DNA of 64,000 nt from Chryseobacterium culicis (GCF_900108365.1 NZ_FNWQ01000003.1:1-64000); one strand, 5' to 3'; counted from the stretch's first letter, positions 36,354-46,386 are shown. The notes: generated by a model not told the origin, from the letters alone. Numbers and translations: made by a program.

Positions 36354-37160
36354 ATGAGACCGTATTTATTCTTATTCTTTGTTTTCTTTCAAAGCTGTTT
36401 TTTATACGCTCAAGAATCAATGACATCAAACAGTGATTCTCTTAAAGAATTTAGGAAAATTGCTCTTGCTGAAAGAAGAAGCTATAATAAAAAGCGCTGC
36501 AGTGAAGATTCAATAAGAGCTGTCAGAGATTCCGAAATCCAACACAAATATTATATAAATATTGCAGCCCCCTCTGGTGATAAGTTTTTGCCGGCCGAAG
36601 AACTCAAAATGATTTTACAAAAACATAATATTATTTGGGGTGGAGAATGGATGGGTAGTGATATAGGCGGATATTCCGGTGAATGTTATTATTCATTAAT
36701 GACTGAACTGACTGAAAAAAAGCTGGGTAAAGATTTTATTGATGAGCTCGTTAAAAAATCTGTTGCGCTGTACGTACAAAAACACCCGGGTAAAATTTTT
36801 GATTATGATGAGCATTCTGAGTGGACTTATAAAAAAGGCTCCCTCAGCTATACAGATGATAATGATCAGTTAAATAAAGATTTCTTCTCTCATTTTATTT
36901 ATCCGGAAGGCTATGAAAATTATAATTCTTCTGTTCAGAAATACCGTTCAAGTACTTTGGTAACGCTTATTTTAGATACAAAAGGAATAGTATTGAAGAA
37001 TCAATTCAGTCATCATATTTTTCATGATCACAATTTGAAATATATCCCTTATTTCGAAAAAGAGATTAAAAAGTTTATAAAATACACTAAATTTGAGCCA
37101 GTAAAATACGGTGGATATCCTGTAAAAGGCGAAATATCTTTTTCTATCTACTATAAATAA
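36354..37160 (+). CDS. Secreted protein with a TonB-C-like end
   Basis: A 268-residue exported protein. The signal peptide ends at LYAQ (about 20). A charged region follows, then an uncharacterised middle. The last 90 residues (TLVTLILDTKGIVLKNQF, EKEIKKFIKYTKFEPVKYGGYPVKGEISFSIYY) look like a TonB C-terminal domain, a fold used to contact outer-membrane receptors. There is no N-terminal membrane anchor beyond the signal, so it is not a normal TonB. It lies 3 bases after nadD and 6 bases before a small membrane gene. Domain call is by eye. Confidence 0.6.
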   Translation: MRPYLFLFFVFFQSCFLYAQESMTSNSDSLKEFRKIALAERRSYNKKRCSEDSIRAVRDSEIQHKYYINIAAPSGDKFLPAEELKMILQKHNIIWGGEWMGSDIGGYSGECYYSLMTELTEKKLGKDFIDELVKKSVALYVQKHPGKIFDYDEHSEWTYKKGSLSYTDDNDQLNKDFFSHFIYPEGYENYNSSVQKYRSSTLVTLILDTKGIVLKNQFSHHIFHDHNLKYIPYFEKEIKKFIKYTKFEPVKYGGYPVKGEISFSIYYK

Positions 37161-37166
37161 TTATTC

Positions 37167-37505
37167 ATGGACTTCATCGAAAAAATATTCTCAAAATATT
37201 CTCAGGAAAAAATCATCAAATGGTTTAAGCAGATTTGTCTTGCAGAAGCCATTTCATGTCTTTTACTGTACTGTGTTGCGATGATCTGGATCCGATATGT
37301 TGAAAATTTATATTCTATTATATTCATCAGCGTTATCGGCAGTTTACATGGATTGTTTTTTACACTTTATCTTCTGCTGTGCCTTCCTGCAAGAAAAATT
37401 TATAACTGGGATGATGAAGATTTTGTGTTTGCCTTATTATCTGCATTCTTTCCTTTTGCAACAGTTTGGGTTGATAAAAAACTAGCCCGTTTCGACAGAG
37501 AATAG
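37167..37505 (+). CDS. DUF3817-like small membrane protein
   Basis: A 112-residue protein with three predicted membrane helices (about 25-45, 50-72 and 85-100). The pattern EAISCLLLY, SLHGLFFTLYLLLCLPARK, then SAFFPFATVWVDKKL fits the DUF3817 integral membrane family, whose function is unknown. It lies 6 bases after the TonB-C-like gene and may be co-transcribed with nadD. Confidence 0.68.
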   Translation: MDFIEKIFSKYSQEKIIKWFKQICLAEAISCLLLYCVAMIWIRYVENLYSIIFISVIGSLHGLFFTLYLLLCLPARKIYNWDDEDFVFALLSAFFPFATVWVDKKLARFDRE

Positions 37506-37975
37506 TATAAGAACCCTTTTTCCCGTAAGCTATTTTTATAGAATCATCATTCCCTGTAATGATGAGCTACTACTGTACTATAAAGTATCACAATTTAATA
37601 TTGAGCTGATATCCTATTTTCATTTAAAATATGATCTTCCTCTCTATACAAATTTCATAACCATTATTCCGAGTCCTAACAATAGAATAGTCAAAAATTA
37701 CTACAGAATCACCTGAATTTAAAAACCATAAGCTAAAAAGGAAACACTACCGGATCCTCTAATGAAATAAATCCTATAAAAGCAGTACATCCGTAAGGCA
37801 GTAAATCACGATTCCATTAATTATAGCAGACATCATCTATTACATAGATATGACATCCGGTAAAGCAATCCTAATTATATGCTCTGTACAGCAGGTGGCT
37901 AAGATTTACAATAAATAGCTGGGTTAAAAGTTTAGCAATTGCTATAATTTTACACGTACAAAAATACTTTTTAAA
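37506..37975. other. 470-base intergenic region
   Basis: No gene is visible here. A perfect 8-base hairpin (TCATCATT / AATGATGA, 37544-37565) lies near the left end but has no T run. The rest is AT-rich with stop codons in all frames. TATAATTTTAC near 37950 could be part of a promoter for the gene at 37976. Confidence 0.5.
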
Positions 37976-38650
37976 ATGAACACAAAAAATTTATTGGCAG
38001 CAGTAATGCTGCTGTTCTCAGTGCTATATAGCAGCCAAAACGGAGGTATTGGAATTAATACATCAAGTCCTCAGGGAGCTTTGGATGTGGTAAGCAGCAC
38101 AGGATCCTTTATCCCTCCCAGAATGACGACTCCCCAAAGAGATGCCCTTGTCTCCCCTCCCGCAGGTGCTGTAATCTACAACACGACCAATGCTGTCTTG
38201 GAGTTCAATTATGGAACACCAGCCGCGCCTCTCTGGAAAACACCCGTTACAACGACTGTTGCTTCATCGTATATTGTATTAGCAGGAGGTACGAGTGATG
38301 CCGTATCTGCTACTTTTGGAGATGGCACTAACAACGGTGCGGGTTATTTCCAATTTACAGTTACTTTGCCATCAGCTTCCAAATGTAAATTTGATTTATA
38401 TCCAAGCGTATGGTCTTCCGCAGCCACGGGTTTAGGAACCAGATTATTTATTGATAATCTTACAACGCCAGTAGCCAGCGTCGGAACTGCTGCTGCATCT
38501 GCAAGCGGCATACATTCTATAGTTCCTTACAGCTATGTAACCAGCAGCACTCTAGGTGCTGGCGGGCACACTATAAGAGTACAGGCTGGTACAACTTCAA
38601 AAATAGACACGAATGACAGGATAACATACTCTTATCTGTGCTGGAACTAA
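37976..38650 (+). CDS. Secreted flavobacterial protein, tail-fibre-like N-terminus
   Basis: A 224-residue exported protein. The signal peptide (about 1-20) is followed by NGGIGINTSSPQGALDVVSSTG and the PPRMTTPQRDAL segment, common in Flavobacteriia surface proteins that resemble phage tail-fibre collars. The C-terminal 130 residues are a beta-rich domain with low charge (VLAGGTSDAVSATFGDG), ending in SYLCWN. No catalytic motif is seen. It probably is a cell-surface or extracellular protein of unknown role. It has no close neighbours. Confidence 0.72.
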   Translation: MNTKNLLAAVMLLFSVLYSSQNGGIGINTSSPQGALDVVSSTGSFIPPRMTTPQRDALVSPPAGAVIYNTTNAVLEFNYGTPAAPLWKTPVTTTVASSYIVLAGGTSDAVSATFGDGTNNGAGYFQFTVTLPSASKCKFDLYPSVWSSAATGLGTRLFIDNLTTPVASVGTAAASASGIHSIVPYSYVTSSTLGAGGHTIRVQAGTTSKIDTNDRITYSYLCWN

Positions 38651-38941
38651 TCTTAAATTTATTTTTTTAATACACTACCGGTAGTTTTTCTGCCGGTTTT
38701 ATTTTCTAAATACTCATCCTTTTCTTACCTCTGCCAGACTTTATTTTTTGACATTGAGCCTGATTGTTCTCAAATTTTCAAACCTACACAATTTAAAATT
38801 TTACGAAATCATGTAACAATTTTAATGTTGCAGTTGTCTTATTGTACAGAGAGATAAGGGAACTCATAATTTAAATCAAATTTTTAATAACTGAAAATCA
38901 ATAATTTACAATTATTTAAAAATATTTTTAAGTACTTTGTA

Positions 38942-38973
38942 TTGCATAATACTAAATTAATTATATATCTTTG
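38942..38973 (+). promoter_or_regulatory. Promoter of the TonB-type receptor pair
   Basis: TTG (38942-38944), a 21-base spacer, then TATCTTTG (38966-38973), a full -7 match. It lies 48 bases upstream of the first receptor. Confidence 0.55.
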
Positions 38974-39021
38974 CAATATAAAATAACAAACCATACAAGC
39001 TATTAATTAAAAAATAATATC

Positions 39022-41283
39022 ATGAAAACTCAAATTCTAATTGCAGCGCTATTTTTCGGTGGACTTATAACGGCTCAGCAGAAAAAGGACAGTACGAAAG
39101 TAAATGCTATTGATGCAGTGAATATCAAGAAGCAGGTTTTCAAAAAACAGGGTGACCGTTTGGTATATGATGTAGCATCTTCATCCATCGCTAAGGGAAC
39201 CAATACCTTTAACCTGTTGAAGCAAACTCCGATGATTTCAAGCATTGATGGAAAAACGCTTAAGATTTTGGGAAAGAATGATGCGATCATTTACATCAAC
39301 AATAAAAAAACGAATATGGACTCAGAAGCATTAATCGAAATGCTGAAGTCTACTCCTTCCGAGGATATACAGAAAATTGAGGTCATTACAGTTCCGGGAA
39401 GTGAGTTCCAGGTTGAATCCAAAGAGGGAGTCATTAATATTGTAATGAAAAAAAGCAAAAACAACGGTTACAACGGAACCCTGAAGATGCAGAATGAGCA
39501 GGCTTATTACAACAATCCCAACGCCGGTGCCTCTTTTAATTTCAGACAGGGCAAATGGTCTGGTAACTCAAATTTCAGAACAGGGAGCTGGACAGACAGG
39601 CAGCGATATACGCTTTCTAACGGAGATCCTACTTTCAAAAATGAATCATTTGGATTTAATGACGATCCTAATAAAACGCTGGGCGGCGGTTTCAATGTAG
39701 ATTACGAGATCAATAAAAAACACAGTATTGGATTATCTTACAACATGAGGTATAACAAAAGTTTCAATTCAGTGCTTGATATTACCAACTGGCAAAACGG
39801 AGCTTTAAATAACCGAACAGTTAATTATGAGGATGCACAGACGAGAAATCATTCATTTAACCTGAATTATGAGATGAAAACAGATTCTCTGGGCAGTAAA
39901 CTTACATCAAATGTTTCTTATCTGTGGTTTAACAGGGATAAGGTGAGTTTCAATGAAAGTTTTCCGCTGGATACTAATCCGGACAATAATTATTCTGCCC
40001 TGCATCAGTCTGTACCACAAATCATCAATAATTATGCGGCCAACATTGATTATCTGAAAAAGACAGCTAAAGGGGCAACGTGGTTAATGGGAGTAAGCTA
40101 CAACCATACCAATACAGATAATGATACGCAGCAGGATAAGCTGAAAAACGGGGAATTTGTAACAGATCCCACTCAGACCAATCATTTCATTTATAAAGAG
40201 AATATCCTTGGCATTTATCTTAATTATGAAAGAAAGCTAACTGAAAAGATTTCCGGGAAAATAGGAGCACGCTATGAAATGACAAGAAGTACAGGAGATA
40301 TTGTGGACAAAACAGGATTTGAAAGAAATTACAACAATCTTCTGCCCTATCTGAACTTAAATTATGCAATCAGTTCAGACCATAATCTGAGCTACACATT
40401 TTCCAGCAGAATCAGAAGACCAAGGTTCTGGGAACTTAATCCATCCAGAACGTATTTTACCCCTACCAATTATACGCAGAATAACCCTTTTATACTGGCA
40501 GCAAAATTCTATAATCAGGAGCTGAACTATATGTATAAAAATGCATTCTATGCCAATCTTAGCTTTAATATGGTGGAAGATGCCGCAGCGTCAGATCTGA
40601 TTCCGTTACAGGGAACGGTAACAGGTCCTAAAAGAGATGCGAGTGGAAATATCATCTACGATGGCAGTGGGAATGCTATTACAGAAACAACAAGATTCTT
40701 AAGATATATCAGAACCAACTATGGAAAAAACAGAGAGCTTGCGTTGACCCTGGGGATGAATAAATCATGGTTCAAAGAAATCTGGACAACCAATTATTCG
40801 GTCAACTTAGGATATGTAACCTACAAAGGAGGCGTTTGGGAAGATCCAACTTCTATGCCGGCTCCTGGAGAGACTGAAGTAGTGGAACCTTACATTATTG
40901 ATGTTAAAAACTACAATATGTCTCTTACATTCAATAATGTCATCAGGCTTTCTTCTAAAAAAGACTGGTTCGCAGGTGTTAACTACTTTTTTGCCAGCCA
41001 GACTGCTAGGGAAGGAGGTATGATAAAAGCAAGACAAAGCTTTGATTTCAATGTAAAGAAAATTATTGGTGACTGGACAATTTTAGCAGAGGTAAGCGAT
41101 GTTTTCAACCAAAGCTTTTACAGAGTGGAAGGTGTACAGCCCAACGGAAAATATAATAACATTGCCAACTTCAATTATCCAAGGCTTGTGAGCATCGGCG
41201 TTACTTACAATTTTGGAAATCAGAAACTGAAAAAAGCCAGGGAAATGAAATCAGCGAATGATGCTGTAAAATCAAGAACCTAA
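39022..41283 (+). CDS. TonB-dependent receptor-like outer-membrane barrel, copy 1
   Basis: A 753-residue outer-membrane protein. The signal peptide ends at TAQQ (about 20). A plug-type domain follows (about 35-145, with NAIIYINNKKTNMDSEAL-like and IEVITVPGSEFQVESKEGVINIVMKK segments). A long beta-barrel of the OMP_b-brl_3 type ends in YNFGNQKLKK plus a charged tail. It lacks the N-terminal carboxypeptidase-like domain often found in Bacteroidota receptors. The likely role is import of an unknown ligand. It is closely related to the next gene and 43 bases upstream of it, so a tandem duplication is likely. Confidence 0.88.
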   Translation: MKTQILIAALFFGGLITAQQKKDSTKVNAIDAVNIKKQVFKKQGDRLVYDVASSSIAKGTNTFNLLKQTPMISSIDGKTLKILGKNDAIIYINNKKTNMDSEALIEMLKSTPSEDIQKIEVITVPGSEFQVESKEGVINIVMKKSKNNGYNGTLKMQNEQAYYNNPNAGASFNFRQGKWSGNSNFRTGSWTDRQRYTLSNGDPTFKNESFGFNDDPNKTLGGGFNVDYEINKKHSIGLSYNMRYNKSFNSVLDITNWQNGALNNRTVNYEDAQTRNHSFNLNYEMKTDSLGSKLTSNVSYLWFNRDKVSFNESFPLDTNPDNNYSALHQSVPQIINNYAANIDYLKKTAKGATWLMGVSYNHTNTDNDTQQDKLKNGEFVTDPTQTNHFIYKENILGIYLNYERKLTEKISGKIGARYEMTRSTGDIVDKTGFERNYNNLLPYLNLNYAISSDHNLSYTFSSRIRRPRFWELNPSRTYFTPTNYTQNNPFILAAKFYNQELNYMYKNAFYANLSFNMVEDAAASDLIPLQGTVTGPKRDASGNIIYDGSGNAITETTRFLRYIRTNYGKNRELALTLGMNKSWFKEIWTTNYSVNLGYVTYKGGVWEDPTSMPAPGETEVVEPYIIDVKNYNMSLTFNNVIRLSSKKDWFAGVNYFFASQTAREGGMIKARQSFDFNVKKIIGDWTILAEVSDVFNQSFYRVEGVQPNGKYNNIANFNYPRLVSIGVTYNFGNQKLKKAREMKSANDAVKSRT

Positions 41284-41326
41284 TCTATAAAACTTATATC
41301 ACTCAACCACTCTTAAATAAAACGAC

Positions 41327-43579
41327 ATGAAACGTATAATTTTGTCAATGGCCATCATCTTCGGTACCTGCGCATTGGCTCAGGAAAAGAAATCTGATAC
41401 GGCAAAAACAAAAAATATAGAAGGAGTTACCATTACAAAACAGGTTTTCAAAAAACAAAGTGACCGTTTCGTATATGATGTAGCAGCTTCTCCTGTAGCA
41501 AAGGGAAATACTACTTTTGACCTGCTGAAGCAGACTCCGTTACTCTCTTCAACAGATGATAAGACATTAAAAATTGCAGGAAAAAATAATGCCCTGATCT
41601 ATATTAACGGAAGAAAATCGAATATGGATTCTGAATCTCTGGCACAGTTTCTGAAAAACACCCCGGCAGAAAACATCCAGAAAATAGAAGTGATTACGGT
41701 TCCGGGAAGTGAATACCAGGTAGAATCCTCTGATGGGATCATTAACATCGTTCTAAAGAAAAAAATGAGTGACGGTCTCAACGGAAATATGAGGATGTCT
41801 AATACCACCAATAAATACAATGGCAGCCAGGCAAGCTTCTCTGCCAATTACAGAAAAGATAAGTTAGGCATAAGTGCCAGTTTAAGCGGGGGTGAGAATA
41901 TTGAAGCACAAACCTACACACTGAGAAACGGAACTGCTAAAACGTCTAATGAATCTACGGGAGATATTGATGATCCTAACAAAAATATCGGTGGTTATCT
42001 GAATATAGATTATCAGCTGAATGATAAAAGTAACCTGGCATTATCCTGGAATACATGGGCGAATAAAAGCTATAATTCTACAGTTAATCTTTTCAACACC
42101 ATCAAAACAGAAGGCGGAACAAAATACACCTGGTCTAAAAATAAAGAAGACTCCAGATCTTACAATAATTCTGTAAATTTAAATTATGAACTAAAAACAG
42201 ACTCTTTAGGCAGTAAGCTTAATGTAAATGCCGCTTATCTTAATTACAAAAGATTCCAGTTTACCGACAACAGAACGTATTTGTCTGATCTGAATATGGG
42301 ATTAGGTGATATGACCACACAGGTATTTCAGGATCTGCCTCAGATTATTAATAACTTTTCGGGAATGGTTGATTATAATCAGAAATTTAAAAATGATCTG
42401 ACCGTTTCAATCGGTGGAAATTACAACAAAACCAAAACAGACAACGATTCTAAAAACATAAGCTATTTTTTTAATCCCACAAAAAATCCGGATCCAAGGC
42501 CCAACCATTTTATCTACGATGAAAATATTTATGGCGTTTATCTTACCGTAGAAAAGAAATTCTCAGATAAAATTTCCGGAAAAATCGGGGCCAGATATGA
42601 AATCACCAACAGTTTGGGGACTTCAGATAATGCGCCTACTGAAGCTCTTAAAAGAATTGAGAGAAATTATAACAATCTCCTTCCCTATCTGAGCTTCAAC
42701 TACGCAATCAATGATAAAAATAATATTTCCTACTCTTTTTCCAGCAGAATGAGAAGACCCAGCTTCTGGGAGATCAATCCTGTAAAAAATATATTAACGG
42801 ATGATAATTACACGCAGAACAACCCTTTTGTAAAAGCTTCTTCTACGTATAACCAGGAACTTACGTACATGTTTAAAAACTCCTATTTCCTGATTGTAAA
42901 CCATTCTTATATTAAAGATGCTATCACTCAGGTTCCACTGCAGGGATATCCTGTATCACCTGATGGTACCGTGGGCGCCAATCCTGTATTGAGATACATC
43001 AGAACCAATTTTGGAAACAAACAGGAGATGTCTGCCATGGTAGGAATTCAGAAATCATTCTTTAAACAATACTGGACAACGAACTTCAATATCGGGGTTC
43101 AGCATAATATCAACAACGGAAGTCTTGATGTGGATCCCACTACAGGAGACCGGTTCAGAAATCTGGAAGGAAAAGATATTGTTTATACCAACAAAACCAA
43201 TTCTACCAGTCTTCTGATTCAGACCAATAACACGATCCGCCTTGACAAAAAGAAAACGTGGTTCTTCGGGATTAATTATTTCTTCGTAGACAAGCAGCAG
43301 ATCGAACTTGGGCTTCTGAAAGGTTTAATGAGCTTAGACCTCAGCCTTAAGAAAATGTGGAACGACTGGACATTTGCCGTGAATGTCAATGACGTTTTAA
43401 ATACCAACATCGTCAAAATTGAAGATTTTCAGGATAACGGAAATTACAATTACATCCACCAGAACCGGTACAACAGAAGCTTAACGGTAAGTCTTACTTA
43501 CAATTTCGGTAATCAGAAGGTGAAAAAGGTAAGAGACATCGAAGGCGCATCAGATGCTATTAAAAGCAGAACGAGATAA
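41327..43579 (+). CDS. TonB-dependent receptor-like outer-membrane barrel, copy 2
   Basis: A 750-residue paralogue of the preceding gene. The plug shares VFKKQSDRFVYDVAASPVAKG and NTPAENIQKIEVITVPGSEYQVESSDGIINIV with copy 1. The barrel shares FSSRMRRPSFWEINP and ends YNFGNQKVKKVRD. Loop regions, e.g. between the PxxFWExNP segment and the NxQE-type strand, differ more. That fits duplication followed by change of ligand specificity. The signal peptide ends at ALAQ (about 19). It is co-transcribed with copy 1. Confidence 0.88.
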   Translation: MKRIILSMAIIFGTCALAQEKKSDTAKTKNIEGVTITKQVFKKQSDRFVYDVAASPVAKGNTTFDLLKQTPLLSSTDDKTLKIAGKNNALIYINGRKSNMDSESLAQFLKNTPAENIQKIEVITVPGSEYQVESSDGIINIVLKKKMSDGLNGNMRMSNTTNKYNGSQASFSANYRKDKLGISASLSGGENIEAQTYTLRNGTAKTSNESTGDIDDPNKNIGGYLNIDYQLNDKSNLALSWNTWANKSYNSTVNLFNTIKTEGGTKYTWSKNKEDSRSYNNSVNLNYELKTDSLGSKLNVNAAYLNYKRFQFTDNRTYLSDLNMGLGDMTTQVFQDLPQIINNFSGMVDYNQKFKNDLTVSIGGNYNKTKTDNDSKNISYFFNPTKNPDPRPNHFIYDENIYGVYLTVEKKFSDKISGKIGARYEITNSLGTSDNAPTEALKRIERNYNNLLPYLSFNYAINDKNNISYSFSSRMRRPSFWEINPVKNILTDDNYTQNNPFVKASSTYNQELTYMFKNSYFLIVNHSYIKDAITQVPLQGYPVSPDGTVGANPVLRYIRTNFGNKQEMSAMVGIQKSFFKQYWTTNFNIGVQHNINNGSLDVDPTTGDRFRNLEGKDIVYTNKTNSTSLLIQTNNTIRLDKKKTWFFGINYFFVDKQQIELGLLKGLMSLDLSLKKMWNDWTFAVNVNDVLNTNIVKIEDFQDNGNYNYIHQNRYNRSLTVSLTYNFGNQKVKKVRDIEGASDAIKSRTR

Positions 43580-43660
43580 AGAGAATTATCTTTCTTCATA
43601 TTCAATTATTCTTACGGTATCCGCTGATTCTTTTCAGCGGATTTTTTATATTTAATCACT

Positions 43661-44527
43661 ATGAAAAAAAGTATTAAAATTCTTTTGCTTTTTATCAGCA
43701 TAGTCTTTTTATGGGCAAGCTGTACAGAAAAGAAGATAGAGCTGGGCAATAATATCAGCTTTGATAAAGAGGAAAATGTTCATTATGGAAATACTTCCGA
43801 ACAGATCATGGACCTCTATATTCCCTGTGCAAACCCTACAAAGAAAAAAGATGTTTTTATTATGATACACGGTGGCGGATGGCGTGGCGGGGATAAGTCT
43901 CAGCTTACTTTTTTCACGCTTTCCATGATGCAGAGATTTCCTGATCATATTTTCGTGAATATGAATTACAGACTGGCTTCAGGACATCAATTCGGCCTTC
44001 CGAACCAGACAGATGATATTAAAAAAGTGATTGACTTCATGAAAAAGAAACTGGGTTACAGCCCTGATCTGATTCTATCAGGAAACAGTGCCGGCGGTCA
44101 TTTGTCTATGTTATATGCCTATCAGTTTGACACAGATAAAAAAGTAAAAGCGGTCATCAATATTGTGGGTCCGGCTGACCTCTCTGATCCTGGTTTTAAA
44201 AATTATCAGGAATATTCTTTTGTTGAGAGAAGGCTTGTAGATCCTCGCATTCCGAAACCGGGAACATCCAGAATAGATTTTGCCAGCCCTGTCAGATGGA
44301 TTGGCCAAAGCTCTCCTCCTACTTTATCTTATTATGGAAATTCGGATCGTGTTATCCCTTCTACACAAGGAAAAATCTTAGATTCAGTTTTAACTAGAAA
44401 CCAGGTATTTCATGAGTCTTATCTTTTCAATGGCGGGCACCTGGATTGGGATAAACATCCACATGATCAGTTTCTTATTGATAAAATAGAAGCATTTCTT
44501 AAGAATAAAAAAACGGATAAAAAATAA
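43661..44527 (+). CDS. Lipoprotein alpha/beta-hydrolase (esterase)
   Basis: A 288-residue lipoprotein; the lipidated cysteine is C21 (LWASC). The esterase fold is of the BD-FAE/carboxylesterase group. The oxyanion motif is HGGGWRGG (70-77), the nucleophile is S143 in GNSAGGH, the acid is probably the aspartate in GNSDRVIPS, and the base is the histidine in GGHLDWD. Such enzymes cut acetyl or acyl groups, often from polysaccharides. It stands 81 bases after the receptor pair and is convergent with a GH43 glycosidase, which fits a carbohydrate-processing role. Confidence 0.88.
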   Translation: MKKSIKILLLFISIVFLWASCTEKKIELGNNISFDKEENVHYGNTSEQIMDLYIPCANPTKKKDVFIMIHGGGWRGGDKSQLTFFTLSMMQRFPDHIFVNMNYRLASGHQFGLPNQTDDIKKVIDFMKKKLGYSPDLILSGNSAGGHLSMLYAYQFDTDKKVKAVINIVGPADLSDPGFKNYQEYSFVERRLVDPRIPKPGTSRIDFASPVRWIGQSSPPTLSYYGNSDRVIPSTQGKILDSVLTRNQVFHESYLFNGGHLDWDKHPHDQFLIDKIEAFLKNKKTDKK

Positions 44528-44553
44528 CACGTTCTGATTTCTCAAAACGTGTT
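44525..44553. terminator. Weak hairpin between convergent esterase and GH43 genes
   Basis: AACACGTT / AACGTGTT with a 12-base loop overlaps the esterase stop codon region. T runs on either side are short, so termination strength is uncertain. Confidence 0.45.
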
Positions 44554-44574
44554 ATCCCTTATATTGTACATGTA

Positions 44575-46329
44575 CTATTCTGATTTTGCAACAGCAGTTC
44601 TTTCTGAAACGCCACTAGCATTAAAAGCTTCAATCTGAAAATAGTACGTATCCGTTCGGTCTGCTCCCGTAAAGAAATATTCATTTTTTCCATACACCAT
44701 GATGCTTCCGTACAATTTATCAGGAGTTTTTCCGAAATAGATTACATATCCGTCTGCGTCAGGATTCTGCTGCCACTTCATCCAGATGCTTCTTCTTTCG
44801 CCGTATTTTTTCGGATCTGCTCTTAATGGTACAAAACCTTCCACTTTTGCAGGCTGCTTCCCTGCTCCTTTTCCAAACACTCTGAAACCGCTTAAAGCAA
44901 ATTTTCCTGTTGGCATTTTAAGATTTTCCATTTTAAGAAAACGGGCTTTAGCTGGCTTTTCAAGCTCAACATAATCGTGAGGGACATCCTTTGTATTTTT
45001 GCTTTTGTCTACCATCACACTCCATTTCTTTCCATCGTTGGAGCCATAGATTTTATACTGATGCATTTTACCAAGGGTTTTTCCCATGAACTCAGCGTCC
45101 TGATCCGCATAATTAATCTGAATAGCATTAATGGTAGAAACTTCACCAAGATCTGTCTGGAACCACTCTCCTGCATTTCCGGTTTTGGCACTCCAATAGG
45201 TTTTGATATCTTCATCTACCGCATTATTGGGCTGATAACCGCCTAAGGTAGATGAAACCTGAACAGGTTTATTGTAATTCAGCAGCATCCATCCGGCAAA
45301 AAGACCTTTTGAAAAATCCTTTCCCTGTGCATACTGCGGAAGATATGTCGGGTAATCTCCATAAGCCGTATTACAGTACATTACATCGTCTTTATCAAAG
45401 CCGGCAGGCCAGATTCCCAGTCTTCTTTCAAAGTTATTTTTGGTAGAAATAAAGATGGTGGAAATGTGCCACCAGTTTTTATAATTGTCTTCAAACGTAG
45501 CTCCATGCCCCGCTCCTCTGGCAAAACCTCCCGGTTTATAGGAGAATGGATTATGCTGCTGGTATTCGAAGCCTTCCAAAGGATTTTTACTGACATACAC
45601 GCCATCAGAATATCCGCTGAATTCCGTTGCCGGAGCACCGTACTGCATATAATACTTGCCGTTATGCTTCGTCATCCATGCCCCTTCCACAAAAGGCTGA
45701 AGGAAAACATTGTCATTGTATTCCCCGAAACGTTCCCATCCGTGGTCTTCTGGTTTTAATTTAATAATAGGCTTTACGAAACCTTCAGACTGAAGATTTT
45801 TTACTTTTACTTCTGTTCCCAGTAATGGCCATTCATTACTTGATCCCCAGTACAGATAAAGCTTATTTTTATCTTCATCGTAGTGGAATGCCGGATCCCA
45901 TGCTCCTACTTTCAATGTATCTACTGCAATCTTCCAGTCGTCTTTCGTTGGGTTTGTGCTTTTCCAGATCGGGAAATCCTGCTCCCATGTAGAACCATAA
46001 ACGTACAGAGTGTCTTTCATAGCCCATACCGCCGGAGCATTTAGATCATGGGTATATTTATTATCTCTTAAAAATTTTCTTTTCACAAACTTCCAGTCCA
46101 GCATATCATCACTGTACCAGTATCCTTCCTGATTGGTGGAAAAAAGAAAGAGTTTATTCTTAAAATTAACAATTACCGGATCTGCCGTAGCACGGTGTTT
46201 TCCCTGTTTTGAAAAAACTTCGAAAGGAGTATAACCATAATCAATATTAATGGGATTGCAGAAGGTTTTCTGCTGAGCCCCCACCATCATTCCCAGCAAA
46301 ACTGCCAGTAACAGAAAATATTGTCTCAT
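44575..46329 (-). CDS. Secreted GH43-family glycosidase with F5/8 and FnIII modules
   Basis: A 584-residue exported enzyme with a signal peptide ending at VGAQ (about 19). Residues 25-335 form a five-bladed GH43-type domain. The catalytic base is D50 (ATADPVIV), the pKa modulator is D145 (GAWDPAF) and the acid is E215 (FVEGAWMT). A discoidin (F5/8 type C) carbohydrate-binding domain spans about 350-485 (NAVDEDIKTYWSAK to FRVFGKG). A fibronectin-III-like module ends the protein (about 495-584). Substrates of GH43 are arabinans, xylans or galactans; not decidable here. It has its own promoter, inside the end of the upstream gene. Confidence 0.9.
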   Translation of the reverse strand: MRQYFLLLAVLLGMMVGAQQKTFCNPINIDYGYTPFEVFSKQGKHRATADPVIVNFKNKLFLFSTNQEGYWYSDDMLDWKFVKRKFLRDNKYTHDLNAPAVWAMKDTLYVYGSTWEQDFPIWKSTNPTKDDWKIAVDTLKVGAWDPAFHYDEDKNKLYLYWGSSNEWPLLGTEVKVKNLQSEGFVKPIIKLKPEDHGWERFGEYNDNVFLQPFVEGAWMTKHNGKYYMQYGAPATEFSGYSDGVYVSKNPLEGFEYQQHNPFSYKPGGFARGAGHGATFEDNYKNWWHISTIFISTKNNFERRLGIWPAGFDKDDVMYCNTAYGDYPTYLPQYAQGKDFSKGLFAGWMLLNYNKPVQVSSTLGGYQPNNAVDEDIKTYWSAKTGNAGEWFQTDLGEVSTINAIQINYADQDAEFMGKTLGKMHQYKIYGSNDGKKWSVMVDKSKNTKDVPHDYVELEKPAKARFLKMENLKMPTGKFALSGFRVFGKGAGKQPAKVEGFVPLRADPKKYGERRSIWMKWQQNPDADGYVIYFGKTPDKLYGSIMVYGKNEYFFTGADRTDTYYFQIEAFNASGVSERTAVAKSE

Positions 46330-46352
46330 TTTTAGATTTTAAAGATTAGGAG

Positions 46353-46386
46353 CAAAGTTAACTAACTTTTTTTGGTTTTCTCCAAA
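46353..46386 (-). promoter_or_regulatory. Promoter of the GH43 gene
   Basis: Minus-strand TTTG (46383-46386), a 22-base spacer, then TAACTTTG (46353-46360), full matches to both boxes. It overlaps the last codons of the upstream gene, so GH43 is a separate unit from the polyamine cluster. Confidence 0.65.

Noticed and set aside
37544..37565. Terminator after the DUF3817-like gene
   Set aside because: The 8-base perfect hairpin has no following T run, so it is not called a terminator.
37976..38650. Prophage tail fibre gene
   Set aside because: Only the short N-terminal GIGINTSSPxGALDV segment is fibre-like; it has a signal peptide and no phage neighbours, a layout common for Flavobacteriia surface proteins.
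44575..46329. Phase-related or phage-type protein because of repeated modules
   Set aside because: GH43 catalytic residues and F5/8 plus FnIII modules explain the whole length as a secreted glycosidase.
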